This document shows positions 1 through 10,730 of a stretch of 64,000 bases of DNA, one piece after another (the stretch's first letter is position 1; each line of letters begins with the position of its first letter). The DNA comes from JBBSBL01 sp046330255 (GTDB taxonomy: Bacteria; Actinomycetota; Thermoleophilia; Solirubrobacterales; Solirubrobacteraceae): assembly GCA_046330255.1 (NCBI GenBank), contig JAXLTC010000003.1, positions 183,725 through 247,724 on the forward strand, read 5' to 3'. The translations under genes were made by a program, and so were the position numbers. The notes under the pieces were generated by a model. It ran no database searches, was not told the origin of the DNA, and saw only the letters and a list, made by a program, of their open reading frames with translations.

Positions 1-68
1 CTCGCGGCGACCCCCGGGACGACGCTCCACCCGGCTGCGGCCGGGCCCACCAGACCCGGAGGTCCCAC

Positions 69-473
69 ATGCCACGCCTGCTCACCCCCCTCATCGCAAC
101 CGCGGCGCTCGCCCTGCTCGCCGGCTGCGGAGGCAGCGACAACAACAAGAGCTCCGGCTCGACGTCCGGAGGCGGGGCGGCGACCACCAGCCCGGCCAAG
201 ACGACCGCCGCGGCGGCCGGAACCGTACAGGTCGCGATGCAGAACACGGCGTTCGACCCGAAGACGACGACCGTCAAGGTCGGCCAGACGATCAAGTGGA
301 CCAACGACGACCCGTTCGACCACAACGTCGTGGCCACCAAGGGCGCGACCTTCCGCTCCTCGGACTTCGGGCAGGGCGGGACCTACTCCTACAAGGCGAC
401 CAAGGCGGGCACGATCAGCTACGTGTGCACGCTGCACCCGGGGATGGACGCCACGCTCACGGTCGTGAAGTAG
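69..473 (+). CDS. Cupredoxin-domain lipoprotein
   Basis: Predicted exported copper protein of 134 residues. Residues 1-20 form a lipoprotein signal with lipobox LLAGC, so Cys20 should be lipidated and the protein held on the outer face of the membrane. A low-complexity Ser/Gly/Thr/Ala linker (about 21-50) leads to a plastocyanin-like domain (about 52-134). Candidate type I copper ligands are His85, Cys120, His123 and Met126 (pattern C-x2-H-x2-M). A role in electron transfer or copper handling is inferred from the fold; the partner is unknown. A GGAGG ribosome site lies about 7 bases before the ATG. Its 3' end overlaps the convergent rfbG-like gene by 17 bases. Confidence 0.88.
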   Translation: MPRLLTPLIATAALALLAGCGGSDNNKSSGSTSGGGAATTSPAKTTAAAAGTVQVAMQNTAFDPKTTTVKVGQTIKWTNDDPFDHNVVATKGATFRSSDFGQGGTYSYKATKAGTISYVCTLHPGMDATLTVVK

Positions 474-1482
474 GCGCCCGCGGCACGCCTGGCGGGCCGG
501 CGGCGAGCGCTTCCGGGTGGGCGCGGTACCACTCGACCGTTCGCCGCAGGCCCTCCTCCAGGCCGACCTCGGGCTCCCAGCCCGTGAGCTCGCGCAGCCG
601 CGTCGCGTCGACGTACTGGCGGTCGATCTCGCCGCTCGGCGTGCCCGTGCCGCGCACGTCCGGGTCGACCTCCGAGCCCGCGACCCGGCAGATCGCGGAG
701 ACCACCTCGAGGACCGAGGTCGGCTTCCCGCTGCCCGCGTTGAGCGCCTCGCCGCGGCCCTCGCCGCGGCCGACCGCGGCCGCGATCGCCAGGTACGCGC
801 GCACCGCGTCCTCGACGTAGAGGTAGTCGCGCTGCGGCGAGCCGTCCGAGCGAATCACCGGCCGGCGGCCCTGCAGCACCGCGGCGACCGCCTCGGGAAC
901 CAGGCGCGAGCGGTTGCAGTCGCCCCCGCCGTAGAGGTTCGCGAAGCGCGTGACCGCGACCGGCAGCCCGTAGGTCTCCCAGTAGGAGCGCGCGATCAGG
1001 TCCGCGCACGCCTTGCTCACGTCGTAGGGGAAGCGCGGCCGCAGCGCCATGTCCTCGCGGTAGGGAAGCTCCTCCTGCGACCCGTAGGCCTTGTCCGAGG
1101 CGGCCACGATCACCGTCCCGACCTCCAGCGCGCGGCATGCCTCCAGCAGCAGCCAGGTGCCGCGCACGTTGGTGTCGAACGTCCCCGACGGCGAGCGGTT
1201 GGCGACCGGCACGATCGTCTGGGCCGCGAGATGGAAGACCGTCTCGCAGTCGTACTCGGCGAGCGCCCGCTCGACCAGCCCCGGCTCCGCCACGTCGCCC
1301 GCCACCACGTTGCAGCGCGCCTCGTCGCCCAGCAGCGTCAGCGCCGAGCGCGCGGCGGCGTCGCGCTTCAGGACCGTCACCTCGGCGCCGGCGCCCAGCA
1401 GCGCGCGCACCAGCGCGGAGCCGAGCAGCCCGTAGGCCCCGGTCACGAACACCGAGCGTCCGGTCAGCTCCACAGCTTCCAC
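457..1482 (-). CDS. rfbG: NAD-dependent sugar-nucleotide dehydratase, probably CDP-glucose 4,6-dehydratase
   Basis: Extended short-chain dehydrogenase of 341 residues. The NAD-binding motif TGAYGLLG is at 14-21, the SDK segment at 129-131 and the catalytic YxxxK pair at Tyr153/Lys157. It would convert CDP-glucose to CDP-4-keto-6-deoxyglucose, the first step toward dideoxy or deoxy surface sugars. The substrate is inferred mainly from the upstream cytidylyltransferase gene, whose end it overlaps by 19 bases. Start: GTG at 1482 is preceded by GGAGGAGG about 10 bases away; a second GTG at 1473 is possible. A GDP- or dTDP-sugar dehydratase or epimerase is the main alternative. Confidence 0.75.
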   Translation of the reverse strand: MEAVELTGRSVFVTGAYGLLGSALVRALLGAGAEVTVLKRDAAARSALTLLGDEARCNVVAGDVAEPGLVERALAEYDCETVFHLAAQTIVPVANRSPSGTFDTNVRGTWLLLEACRALEVGTVIVAASDKAYGSQEELPYREDMALRPRFPYDVSKACADLIARSYWETYGLPVAVTRFANLYGGGDCNRSRLVPEAVAAVLQGRRPVIRSDGSPQRDYLYVEDAVRAYLAIAAAVGRGEGRGEALNAGSGKPTSVLEVVSAICRVAGSEVDPDVRGTGTPSGEIDRQYVDATRLRELTGWEPEVGLEEGLRRTVEWYRAHPEALAAGPPGVPRAPTSRP

Positions 1483-2189
1483 GGGGCGGACCCCTCCTCC
1501 CAAAGGTCGTTGAGCAGAACCGCATCCTTGTAGGTGTCCATGCAGTCCCAGAAGCCCTCGTGACGGTACGCCCCGAGCCGGCCCTCCCGCGCGAGGCGGG
1601 CGAGCGGCTCGCGCTCGAGCACGCTGCCGGGGCCGATCACCCCGAGCGCGTCGGGCTCCAGGCACATGAAGCCGCCGTTGATCCAGTGGTCCGCGCGCGG
1701 CTTCTCGACGAAGCCGCGCACGCGCCCCTCGCGGTCGAGCTCCGCCACGCCGAACGGGAGGTCCGGGCGGACGACCGTCACGGTCGCGCTCAACCCCGAG
1801 CCGGCGTGGCGCTCGAGCAGCGCGCCGAGGTCGATGTCGGCGACGCCGTCGGCGTAGGTCACGCAGAAGCGCTCCTCCCCCAGCCGCTGTCCGGCGCGAT
1901 GGACCCGGCCGCCCGTGGGCGTGTCGAGACCGGTGTCCATGCATTCGACCGTCACGCCGTCCGGCCACGGGGTGGCCGCCGCGAACTCCTCGATCAGCTC
2001 GCCGCGGTAGCCGGTGAGCAGCAGGAAGCCGCGGAAGCCCTGCGCGGCGTAGATGCGCACGACGTGCCAGACGATCGGCATGCCGCCGATCTCCACCAGC
2101 GGCTTGGGGATCGACTGGGTGCGCTCCTGGAGGCGCGCCCCGCGGCCCCCGCAGAGGATCGCCACGGGTGGACGCTCGGCTCGGGCCAT
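1464..2189 (-). CDS. rfbF: Glucose-1-phosphate cytidylyltransferase-like nucleotidyltransferase
   Basis: Sugar-phosphate nucleotidyltransferase of 241 residues, close to the usual RfbF length of about 257. The nucleotide-binding signature GGRGARL is at 14-20 with the following KP at 29-30, and a YADGVAD metal-site segment at 112-118. It would make CDP-glucose from CTP and glucose-1-phosphate. The CTP preference is inferred from resemblance to RfbF and from pairing with the dehydratase gene just downstream. Longer in-frame starts exist, but ATG 2189 places the P-loop-like motif at the expected distance. It diverges from the phosphohexomutase gene with 67 bases between. Confidence 0.78.
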   Translation of the reverse strand: MARAERPPVAILCGGRGARLQERTQSIPKPLVEIGGMPIVWHVVRIYAAQGFRGFLLLTGYRGELIEEFAAATPWPDGVTVECMDTGLDTPTGGRVHRAGQRLGEERFCVTYADGVADIDLGALLERHAGSGLSATVTVVRPDLPFGVAELDREGRVRGFVEKPRADHWINGGFMCLEPDALGVIGPGSVLEREPLARLAREGRLGAYRHEGFWDCMDTYKDAVLLNDLWEEGSAPWKLWS

Positions 2190-2256
2190 CGCGCGGGGAT
2201 CATGCCAGCCGCCGGGAAGGTGCCGGTATGCGGGCCGTGGGTACGATCCGCCGGCG

Positions 2257-3654
2257 ATGCCGCCCGGAGCCGCCACCCCGAAGGTCCCCGCGGAGATCTT
2301 CAAGGCCTACGACGTCCGCGGCCTCTACGGCGAGCAGATCGACGGCGACGTCGCCGAGGCGGTCGGGCGCGCGTTCGCGCGCGTGCTCGCGGCCGACGCG
2401 GGGGTCGAGACCTCGGCGCTGCGCGTCGGCCTGGGCCGCGACATGCGCCTCACGGCGCCGGAGCTCGCGGGTCGCTACCGGGACGGCCTGGTCGCGGAGG
2501 GCGCCCACGTGCTCGACGCCGGGCAGGTCGGGACCGAGATGCTCTACTACCTCGTCGGCTCGCGGGAGCTGGACGGCGGGCTGATGTGCACTGCGTCGCA
2601 CAACCCGAAGGCCTACACGGGCGCGAAGCTCGTCGGGCGCGGCGCGCTGGCGCTCTCCGGGGACCGCGGGATCGCCGAGGTGCGCCGCCGCGTGCAGGAG
2701 GGCCTCGGCCCGGCGCCGGGGGGCGGGTCGGTGGAGGACGTCGACGTCCACCCGGGCTTCCGCGACGCAGCGCTCGCATTCGTGGATGCCGGGGCGATCC
2801 GGCCGCTGCGGGTCGTCGTGGACGGCGGCAACGGCATGGCCGGCCCGATGGTCGGCCCGCTGCTGGAGGGGCTCGGCCTCGACCTGGTGGAGACCTACTG
2901 GGTCCCCGACGGCGAGTTTCCCGACCACGAGCCGAACCCCCTGCTCGAGGAGAACCGCCGCTTCATCGTCGAGAAGGTGCGCGCCGAGGGCGCCGATCTC
3001 GGGATCGCGTGGGACGGGGATGCCGACCGCTGCTTCTTCATCGACGAGACCGGGCGGTTCGTGGACGGCGACTTCATGACCGCGCTGCTCGCCGACTCGC
3101 TGCTTCGCAAGCAGCCGGGCAAGACGATCCTCTACGACGTCCGCGCCTCGCGCGCCGTGCCCGACACGGTGCGGGCGCGCGGCGGCACGGCGCTCGTGAA
3201 CCGCGTCGGGCACGCGTTCTTCAAGACGCGCATGCGGGCCGAGCCGGACGCGATCTTCGGCGGCGAGGTCTCCGGGCATTACTACTTCCGCGACTTCTGG
3301 TGCGCGGACTCCGGCACGCTCCCCGCGCTGCTGATCCTCGAGCTGCTGTCGACCGAGGGCCGCTCCCTCTCGGAGCTGCTCGAGCCGCTGCGCTCGCGCT
3401 ACTTCATCTCCGGGGAGATCAACTCGACCGTCGCCGACCAGGCCGCGAAGGTCGAGCAGATCGCGGCCGCCTACCCGGACGCGGAGCAGGGCCACCTCGA
3501 CGGGATCTCGATCGACTACCCGGACTGGCACTTCAACGTCCGCGCCTCGAACACCGAGCCGCTGCTGCGCCTGTGCCTGGAGTCGCTCGTCTCCCCCGAG
3601 GACATGGAGCGCCGCCGCGACGAGGTGCTGTCGCTGATCCGCGACGGCGGCTGA
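2257..3654 (+). CDS. Phosphomannomutase/phosphoglucomutase
   Basis: Alpha-D-phosphohexomutase of 465 residues interconverting hexose 6- and 1-phosphates, supplying precursors for sugar nucleotides. All four family signatures are visible: phosphoserine loop TASHNP with Ser114, metal-binding DGDADR at 253-258, the sugar loop GGEVSGHYYF, and the C-terminal phosphate loop with RASNTEP. The bacterial PMM/PGM (AlgC/ManB-like) length fits. The start at ATG 2257 is chosen because upstream in-frame codons have no conserved sequence. The metallo-hydrolase gene follows after 10 bases, suggesting cotranscription. Which hexose it prefers cannot be told from sequence. Confidence 0.93.
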   Translation: MPPGAATPKVPAEIFKAYDVRGLYGEQIDGDVAEAVGRAFARVLAADAGVETSALRVGLGRDMRLTAPELAGRYRDGLVAEGAHVLDAGQVGTEMLYYLVGSRELDGGLMCTASHNPKAYTGAKLVGRGALALSGDRGIAEVRRRVQEGLGPAPGGGSVEDVDVHPGFRDAALAFVDAGAIRPLRVVVDGGNGMAGPMVGPLLEGLGLDLVETYWVPDGEFPDHEPNPLLEENRRFIVEKVRAEGADLGIAWDGDADRCFFIDETGRFVDGDFMTALLADSLLRKQPGKTILYDVRASRAVPDTVRARGGTALVNRVGHAFFKTRMRAEPDAIFGGEVSGHYYFRDFWCADSGTLPALLILELLSTEGRSLSELLEPLRSRYFISGEINSTVADQAAKVEQIAAAYPDAEQGHLDGISIDYPDWHFNVRASNTEPLLRLCLESLVSPEDMERRRDEVLSLIRDGG

Positions 3655-3664
3655 GGCCTGCCGG

Positions 3665-4714
3665 GTGACGGCGGGCAGCGGCGGCGCGGAGGCGGGCGCC
3701 GCCCGCGAGCGGGCGGCCGAGGCGGGGATCCACTGCCTCCCGATCCCGACTCCGTTCCTCGTCGGGCGCGTCAACACCTACCTGATCGAGGACGAGCCGC
3801 TCACGCTGGTCGACTCCGGGCCCAACTCCGGCAAGGCGCTCGACGAGCTCGAGCGCGCGCTGCGGCGCCTCGGCCGGCGCGTCGAGGACGTCGAGCTTCT
3901 GGTGATCACCCACCAGCACATCGACCACACGGGCCTGGTGGACATCGTCGCGCGCCGCTCCGGCGCCCGGGTCGCGGCGCTGGACCGGCTCGCGCCCTAC
4001 CTGGGCCGCTACGTGGAGGAGGCCGAGGCCGACGACGAGTTCGCCGCCACGCTGATGCGCCGCCACGGCATCGCGGACGACATGGTCCAGGCGCTGCGCT
4101 CCGTCTCGCAGGCGTTCCGCGGCTGGGGCGGCCGCGCCGAGGTCTCGACGCCGCTCGCGCCCGGCTCGGCGCTGGAGCTGCGCGACCGGACGCTGGAGGT
4201 GCTGCACCGCCCCGGCCACAGCCCCTCGGACACCGTCTTCTGGGACTCCGAGCGCCGGATCCTGATCGGCGGCGACCACCTGATCGCGCACATCTCGTCC
4301 AACCCGCTGGTGTCGCGGCCCCTGCCCCCGCCGGGCGAGCCCGCCCCGGGCGGCGCCGAGGCGGCCCGTGAGCGCCCGCGCGCGCTGATGACCTACCTGG
4401 AGTCGCTGCGCGCCACGCGCGAGCTGCCGGCCGACGTGGTCCTCGCGGGCCACGGGGAGCCGGTCACGGACCACGTCGCGCTGATCGACGAGCGCCTGGC
4501 GCTGCACGAGCGCCGCGCGCGGCGCATCCTGCGGGTCCTGCGCGAGCGGCCCAGCACCGCGCACGAGGTGGCGCAGCGGCTGTGGGGCAACGTGGCCGTC
4601 ACCCAGGCCTACCTGACCCTCTCCGAGGTGCTCGGGCACGCCGACCTGCTGATCGCCGACGGCCGCGCCGTCGAGCACGAGAGCGACGGCGTCGTGCGCT
4701 TCGCGGCGGCGTAG
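3665..4714 (+). CDS. Metallo-beta-lactamase-fold hydrolase with C-terminal winged helix
   Basis: Predicted Zn hydrolase of 349 residues with the metal motif HxHxDH (His83, His85, Asp87, His88), further His/Asp ligands in GGDHLIAH and AGHGEP, and a C-terminal segment of about 80 residues resembling the winged-helix tail of LACTB2-like proteins. Substrate is unknown; relatives include thioester hydrolases, glyoxalase II-like enzymes and RNases. The start is GTG at 3665; no strong ribosome site is seen, and coupling to the upstream mutase (10-base gap) is likely. It lies between phosphohexomutase and proline-catabolism genes, which does not reveal its role. Confidence 0.85.
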   Translation: MTAGSGGAEAGAARERAAEAGIHCLPIPTPFLVGRVNTYLIEDEPLTLVDSGPNSGKALDELERALRRLGRRVEDVELLVITHQHIDHTGLVDIVARRSGARVAALDRLAPYLGRYVEEAEADDEFAATLMRRHGIADDMVQALRSVSQAFRGWGGRAEVSTPLAPGSALELRDRTLEVLHRPGHSPSDTVFWDSERRILIGGDHLIAHISSNPLVSRPLPPPGEPAPGGAEAARERPRALMTYLESLRATRELPADVVLAGHGEPVTDHVALIDERLALHERRARRILRVLRERPSTAHEVAQRLWGNVAVTQAYLTLSEVLGHADLLIADGRAVEHESDGVVRFAAA

Positions 4715-4744
4715 GAGCGCCCGCGACCGCTAACGTCGCGGGCC

Positions 4745-6081
4745 ATGGACCCCGCCGCGCTCGAGCCGGAGGTCCGGCGGATCGGCCGCGAGCTCCACGA
4801 TCGCTTCCCGGCTCCCGCACGCCACCCGGTGCGGGCGCTCGACGAGCGCGCGATGGACCTCGCGGCGAGCGACGCGGAGCTGCGCGCGGCGCTGTTCCGC
4901 TTCGTCGACGTGGTCCCCGCCTGCCGCTCGCTGGACGACCTGGCGCGCCACCTGACGCACTTCGTCGGCGAGGTCGCCGAGCGCCCGCAGCCGCTGGACG
5001 CCGCGATGCGGATGGGCGAGCGTCGCGCGGGCCGCGCGGCGCTCGGGGCGGCGGCGGCAGGCGGGGTGCGCCACATGGCGCACCGCTTCATCGTCGGCGC
5101 CACGCCGCGGGACGCGCTCGGCACGCTGCGCCGGCTGTGGCGCGCCGGGATCGCCTCGTCCGTCGACCTGCTCGGCGAGGCGACGGTCAGCGCCGCCGAG
5201 GCCGACGCCTACGCCGCGCGCTGCCGCGACGCGCTCGAGACGCTGGTCGCGGCGAGCGCCGACTGGCCGGCCAGGCCGGCGCTCGAGCGGGACGGGGCCG
5301 GGCCCCTCCCGCGCGCGAACCTCTCGGTGAAGGTCTCGGCGCTCACCCCGCTGCTGCGTCCTGAGGCGCCGGAGCTGGGGCGGCGCGACGCCGCGGCGCG
5401 CCTGCGCGAGTTGCTGCGCCTGGCCCGGGAGCGCGGCGCGCACCTGCACGTCGACATGGAGTCGCTGGACTCGCGCGAGGCCGTGCTCGGGCTCGTGCTG
5501 GAGCTCCTCTCCGAGCCGGAGTTCGCCTCCGGGCCGTCCGCCGGGCTCGTGCTCCAGGCCTACCTGCGCGACTCTCCCGACCAGGCCGGACAGGTGCTCC
5601 GGTGGGCGCGGGCGACCCCGCGCGCGCAGCCGCTCACGGTCCGGCTGGTCAAGGGCGCCTACTGGGACCACGAGATCGTGCTGGCGCGCCGGCACGGCTG
5701 GGCGCCGCCGGTGTTCGAGGACAAGGCCGACTGCGACCGCAACTTCGAGGCGCTGACCCGCGAGCTGCTCGCCGCGCGCCCGCTGGTGCGCGTAGCGATC
5801 GCCTCGCACAACCTGCGCTCGGTCGCGTACGCGGTCGCCGCGAGCCGCGCGCTCGGCGCCGACGATCGGGAACTGGAGCTCCAGGTGCTGCGCGGCCTCG
5901 GCGACGACCTCGGCGAGGCGCTCGCCGCGAGCGGCATGCGGGTGCGCTCCTACTGTCCCGTCGGGGACCTCGTCGCGGGTATGGCCTACCTGGTGCGCCG
6001 GCTGCTGGAGAACACCGCGAACGACTCGTTCCTCGGCGCCGAGGCGCGCGGGGTCCCGCTCGACGATCTGCTCGCCGCGCC

Positions 6082-6085
<4 letters not shown>
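4745..6085 (+). CDS. pruB: Proline dehydrogenase (monofunctional)
   Basis: FAD-dependent TIM-barrel enzyme of 446 residues oxidising L-proline to delta-1-pyrroline-5-carboxylate. Recognisable barrel segments are LSVKVSALTP, LHVDMES, VRLVKGAYWD, ASHNLRS and the C-terminal CPVGDLVAGMAYLVRRLLEN, matching PutA-type PRODH domains. The long N-terminal helical part (about 190 residues) is as in PutA-like forms. The gene ends in an ATGA overlap with the P5C dehydrogenase gene, so the two steps of proline breakdown are translationally coupled although not fused. No regulator is seen next to it. Confidence 0.92.
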
Positions 6086-7647
<1,562 letters not shown>

Positions 7648-7763
7648 GGCGGGCCACCGCTCCGGCGGGCTTCACCCCCGCGATAGGCTTCGGCCCACGC
7701 CATGCCGCTCGCGCTCGAACCTGGATCGCGATCGCGGCGCTCGCCGTCACGATCGCGCTCGCG

Positions 7764-8024
7764 ATGCTCGGCCCCGCGCCGAGACGCCTGCGGCCCGGCC
7801 TGGCCGGCGCCCTGATGGGCGCGAGCATGGCGCTCTACCTCACCGGCGCGCTCGCGCTCATGGACGGGCACACCCCCGCCTCGCGCTCGCGAGCTGATGT
7901 GCGCCTGGCTCGCCCCTCCCGACGAGGGCGGCACGGCGATCCCCCGCCGCGAAGGTTCGCGTTCCGCCGCTACGACGCGCGACCGCGGACGAGCCTGCCG
8001 TGCCGCGCAATCGACCCCGTATGA
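7764..8024 (+). other. Possible small membrane-protein ORF, perhaps degraded
   Basis: An open frame here encodes a hydrophobic N-terminal half (GALMGASMALYLTGALALMDG) that could form one or two membrane spans, then an Arg/Pro-rich tail that looks like non-coding translation. The hydrophobic frame extends upstream of ATG 7764 without an obvious start codon or ribosome site. It may be the eroded remnant of a membrane protein, or chance. It lies just before the broken IS1182 transposase, in the least gene-like part of the window. Confidence 0.22.
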
Positions 8025-8129
8025 ATCGAACAACACGCTCCGGCGGTTGCGACAGGCGATCCCGCCCCCACTCCGCGCGCCGTAGGCGTGAGCCGCAACA
8101 CACGAAGGTCGCCGGGCGATCGCGTCCTG

Positions 8130-8990
8130 CTGTCGCTGGTGGCTCTGTCCGGGTTGCTGTGGACCTGTCGTGTGATCTCAGGGTTGTTGCCGCCGAGTGG
8201 CCGTGGTTCTTGATCGAGGTGGTTGGCTCGACCTTTCTGCCTCTATCGACTCTGATGGTCACGCCGCGCATGACCCGCAGATGATGGTGTGGTGCTCTAC
8301 AACTACGCGGTCGTCCCGCTCGATACGCCTCATGTGGCCGGGTGATCGCTGCCCCCATCTCGCTCCCACGAGCGGGCTCTCTCGGGGCTCGCTGGCGCTT
8401 TGCCGAGGCCGGCATGGTGAGCGTCGGCACGGCCGTCCAAGCTCGCCGCCAACGCCTCGATCGGCCCCCGCGGGGCGCTGGGACGACGGCCGAGCTCGCG
8501 ATCCCAGCGCCGCCCTCGAGCGCCGCGATCCTCCCCCGGCGGATGGCCAAGACCGGCACAGCCCGCCCACCGGGCCTGGCTCAAGGCCAAGGCCTGGCCG
8601 AGTACCTCACGACCCCGACCGGCGATCGTGCCACCGCGGCTTGCAGGGCTACAACGTCCAGGCCGCGGTCGATCGGCTGCTCCACGACGCGCACGGCCAG
8701 CCCCGACGCTCGAGCAGGCCAAAGCCACCGCGTGCTCGCCGCGGCGCCGATCACGTGCTGGCCGACCGCCCTCCCTGAGGCGAGTTGGTCCCTCCGCAAC
8801 CGAGCGCATGCACCGGCAGAAGGGCTACGGCGAGGAACGCGACGACAACAGATCGTCGAGCCGGTCTTCGCCCACATCAAGCACCACCGCGGGATCACCC
8901 GATTGCGCGGCCGGCCGTGCAGGCGAGATCGACCTGATCGCCACCCCCAACCTGCTCATCACCGCCCCTCCCGCCGCCCGGGCCACTCAC
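8130..8990 (+). pseudogene. Degraded IS1182-family transposase (multiple frameshifts and deletions)
   Basis: No single frame is open, but typical IS1182 transposase segments occur in order across all three frames. AAEWPWFLIEVV comes first (about 8190-8225), then LDLSAS and DGHAAHDPQMMV (8225-8290), VLYNYA (8292-8310), TRSSRSI (8303-8325), VIAAPISLPRAGSL (8340-8385), DPDRRSCHRGLQGYNVQAAVDR (about 8615-8680), QQIVEPVFAHIKHHRGITRL (8855-8915) and AEIDLIATPNLLI-like residues (8920-8960). An intact family member is about 1.5 kb; this copy is about 0.86 kb, so DNA is missing as well as out of frame. I could not define terminal inverted repeats. Family knowledge: IS1182 elements are cut-and-paste DDE transposons. 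Confidence 0.75.
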
Positions 8991-9178
8991 CAGCCCGCAC
9001 CTTTACGACACTGCGACCCATGGCCAGGATCAGTCGGCAGCCCGTCCCGCGCGACCGGAAATGCCTCCTTCCTAGCCGCCGTTCGCTACGCGATAGGCAA
9101 CCCGCAGCGACGAGAGAAACCCGGGCGCCCGCACGAACCCTCGCGCCCGAGCGTTCGGCAAGCCCGCAGGCAGCTCGG
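8991..9178. other. Intergenic stretch between IS remnant and pdxT end
   Basis: I see no gene, tRNA or hairpin here. It may contain the undetected right end of the decayed IS element. Confidence 0.5.
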
Positions 9179-9748
9179 CTAGCGCGCCGCCGCGCGCTCG
9201 CGCACCAGCCCGAGCAGCAGCGCGTGCAGCCGGCGCTCGCCCGTGATCTCCGGGTGGAAGGAGATCGCCAGCGCCCGTCCCTCGCGCACGGCCACGGGGC
9301 GCCCGTCGACCTCGGCGAGCACCTCGACGCCCTCGCCGCGCTCGGCTATCCAGGGGGCCCGGATGAAGACCGCCCTGACCGGGCCGCCGGCCACGCCCGT
9401 GACCTCGACGTCGGCCTCGAACGAGCGCAGCTGGCGCCCGAACGCGTTGCGCTCGGCGCGCGTGTCCATGATCCGGAGGTGGTCGCGGTCGAGCATGATC
9501 ATCCCCGCGCACGTCCCAAGCACGGGGACGCCCGTGCGCAGCAGGTCGCGCAGCGGATCCCCCAGGCCCTCGCGCTCGATCCCGAGCGTCATCACGGTCG
9601 ACTCCCCGCCCGGGATGACGAGGCCCTCCAGTCCCAGCAGGTCGGCGGGCACCCGTACCTGCGCCGGATCGGCGCCGAGGTCGCGCAGGATCGCGGCGTG
9701 CGCCTCGAAGTCGCCCTGGAGCGCGAGGATCCCCACGCGCGGGCGCAT
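9179..9748 (-). CDS. pdxT: Pyridoxal 5'-phosphate synthase glutaminase subunit
   Basis: Class I glutamine amidotransferase of 189 residues that releases ammonia from glutamine for PdxS in the DXP-independent route to vitamin B6. Catalytic triad: Cys80 in GTCAGMIML, His165 and Glu167 in SFHPEIT. The GGEST segment at 48-52 and the full length match the family. It follows pdxS by 10 bases on the same strand, forming the usual two-gene operon; the subunits assemble as a 12+12 complex in studied species. Confidence 0.96.
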   Translation of the reverse strand: MRPRVGILALQGDFEAHAAILRDLGADPAQVRVPADLLGLEGLVIPGGESTVMTLGIEREGLGDPLRDLLRTGVPVLGTCAGMIMLDRDHLRIMDTRAERNAFGRQLRSFEADVEVTGVAGGPVRAVFIRAPWIAERGEGVEVLAEVDGRPVAVREGRALAISFHPEITGERRLHALLLGLVRERAAAR

Positions 9749-9758
9749 GGCGAGCCGC

Positions 9759-10652
9759 CTACCAGCCGCGCTGGGCCAGGAGCTGCTCGCCCTCGAGCTT
9801 CGAGGACTCCAGCGAGTCCATCGCCCGTCCGAGGCCGTCCGACGCCGCGGCCACCCGCTCCGGGTCCGCGAAGTGCGTGGTCGCCTCGACGATCGCCCGC
9901 GCCCGCGTCTGCGGATCCTCGGACTTGAAGATCCCAGAGCCCACGAACACCGACTCCGCGCCCAGCTGCATCATCAGCGACGCGTCGGCCGGGGTCGCGA
10001 TCCCGCCCGCGGAGAACAGCGGCACCGGCAGGCGGCCGTCGCGCGCGACCCCGCGCACGATGTCCAGCGGCGAGGCGAGCTGCTTGGCGGCCGTGGAGAT
10101 CTCGGAGTCGTCGAGCGTCCCGAGGCGGCGGATCTCACCGGTGATGGAGCGCATGTGGCGGACCGCCTCGACGATGTCGCCGGTGCCGGCCTCGCCCTTG
10201 CTGCGGATCATCGCCGCGCCCTCGCCGATGCGCCGCAGCGCCTCGCCGAGGTTGGTGGCGCCGCACACGAACGGGACCTTGAAGGCCCACTTGTCGATGT
10301 GGTTGGCCTCGTCGGCGGGCGTCAGGACCTCCGACTCGTCCACGTAGTCGACCTCGAGCGCCTCCAGCACCTGCGCCTCGGCGAAGTGCCCGATGCGCGC
10401 CTTCGCCATCACCGGGATCGAGACCGCCTCCTGGATCCCGCGGATCATCGCGGGGTCGGACATGCGGGCGACGCCGCCGTCGCGGCGGATGTCGGCGGGG
10501 ACGCGCTCGAGCGCCATCACTGCGGCGGCGCCCGCCTCCTGCGCCACGACCGCCTGGTCGGGCGTGACGACGTCCATGATGACGCCGCCCTTGAGCATCT
10601 CCGCCAGGCCGGCCTTGACCCGGAAAGTGGCCTCGTCGCGCATCGGCCCCAT
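9759..10652 (-). CDS. pdxS: Pyridoxal 5'-phosphate synthase lyase subunit
   Basis: TIM-barrel synthase of 297 residues that builds pyridoxal 5'-phosphate from ribose 5-phosphate, glyceraldehyde 3-phosphate and ammonia from PdxT. Family landmarks include IMDVVTPDQA near the N-terminus with Asp27, SIPVMAKARIGH with Schiff-base Lys84, and RSKGEAGTG in the phosphate-binding region. Extremely conserved, so the call is firm. ATG 10643 is an alternative start three codons in. PdxS presence means B6 is made without PdxA/PdxJ. Confidence 0.97.
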   Translation of the reverse strand: MGPMRDEATFRVKAGLAEMLKGGVIMDVVTPDQAVVAQEAGAAAVMALERVPADIRRDGGVARMSDPAMIRGIQEAVSIPVMAKARIGHFAEAQVLEALEVDYVDESEVLTPADEANHIDKWAFKVPFVCGATNLGEALRRIGEGAAMIRSKGEAGTGDIVEAVRHMRSITGEIRRLGTLDDSEISTAAKQLASPLDIVRGVARDGRLPVPLFSAGGIATPADASLMMQLGAESVFVGSGIFKSEDPQTRARAIVEATTHFADPERVAAASDGLGRAMDSLESSKLEGEQLLAQRGW

Positions 10653-10730
10653 GTTAGCCGCGAGGCTCGCGGGGACGCGGACAACGCGAGGCGCGCCCGC
10701 GCGCCGCCGCGGCGCAACCGCCCCGCGGCC

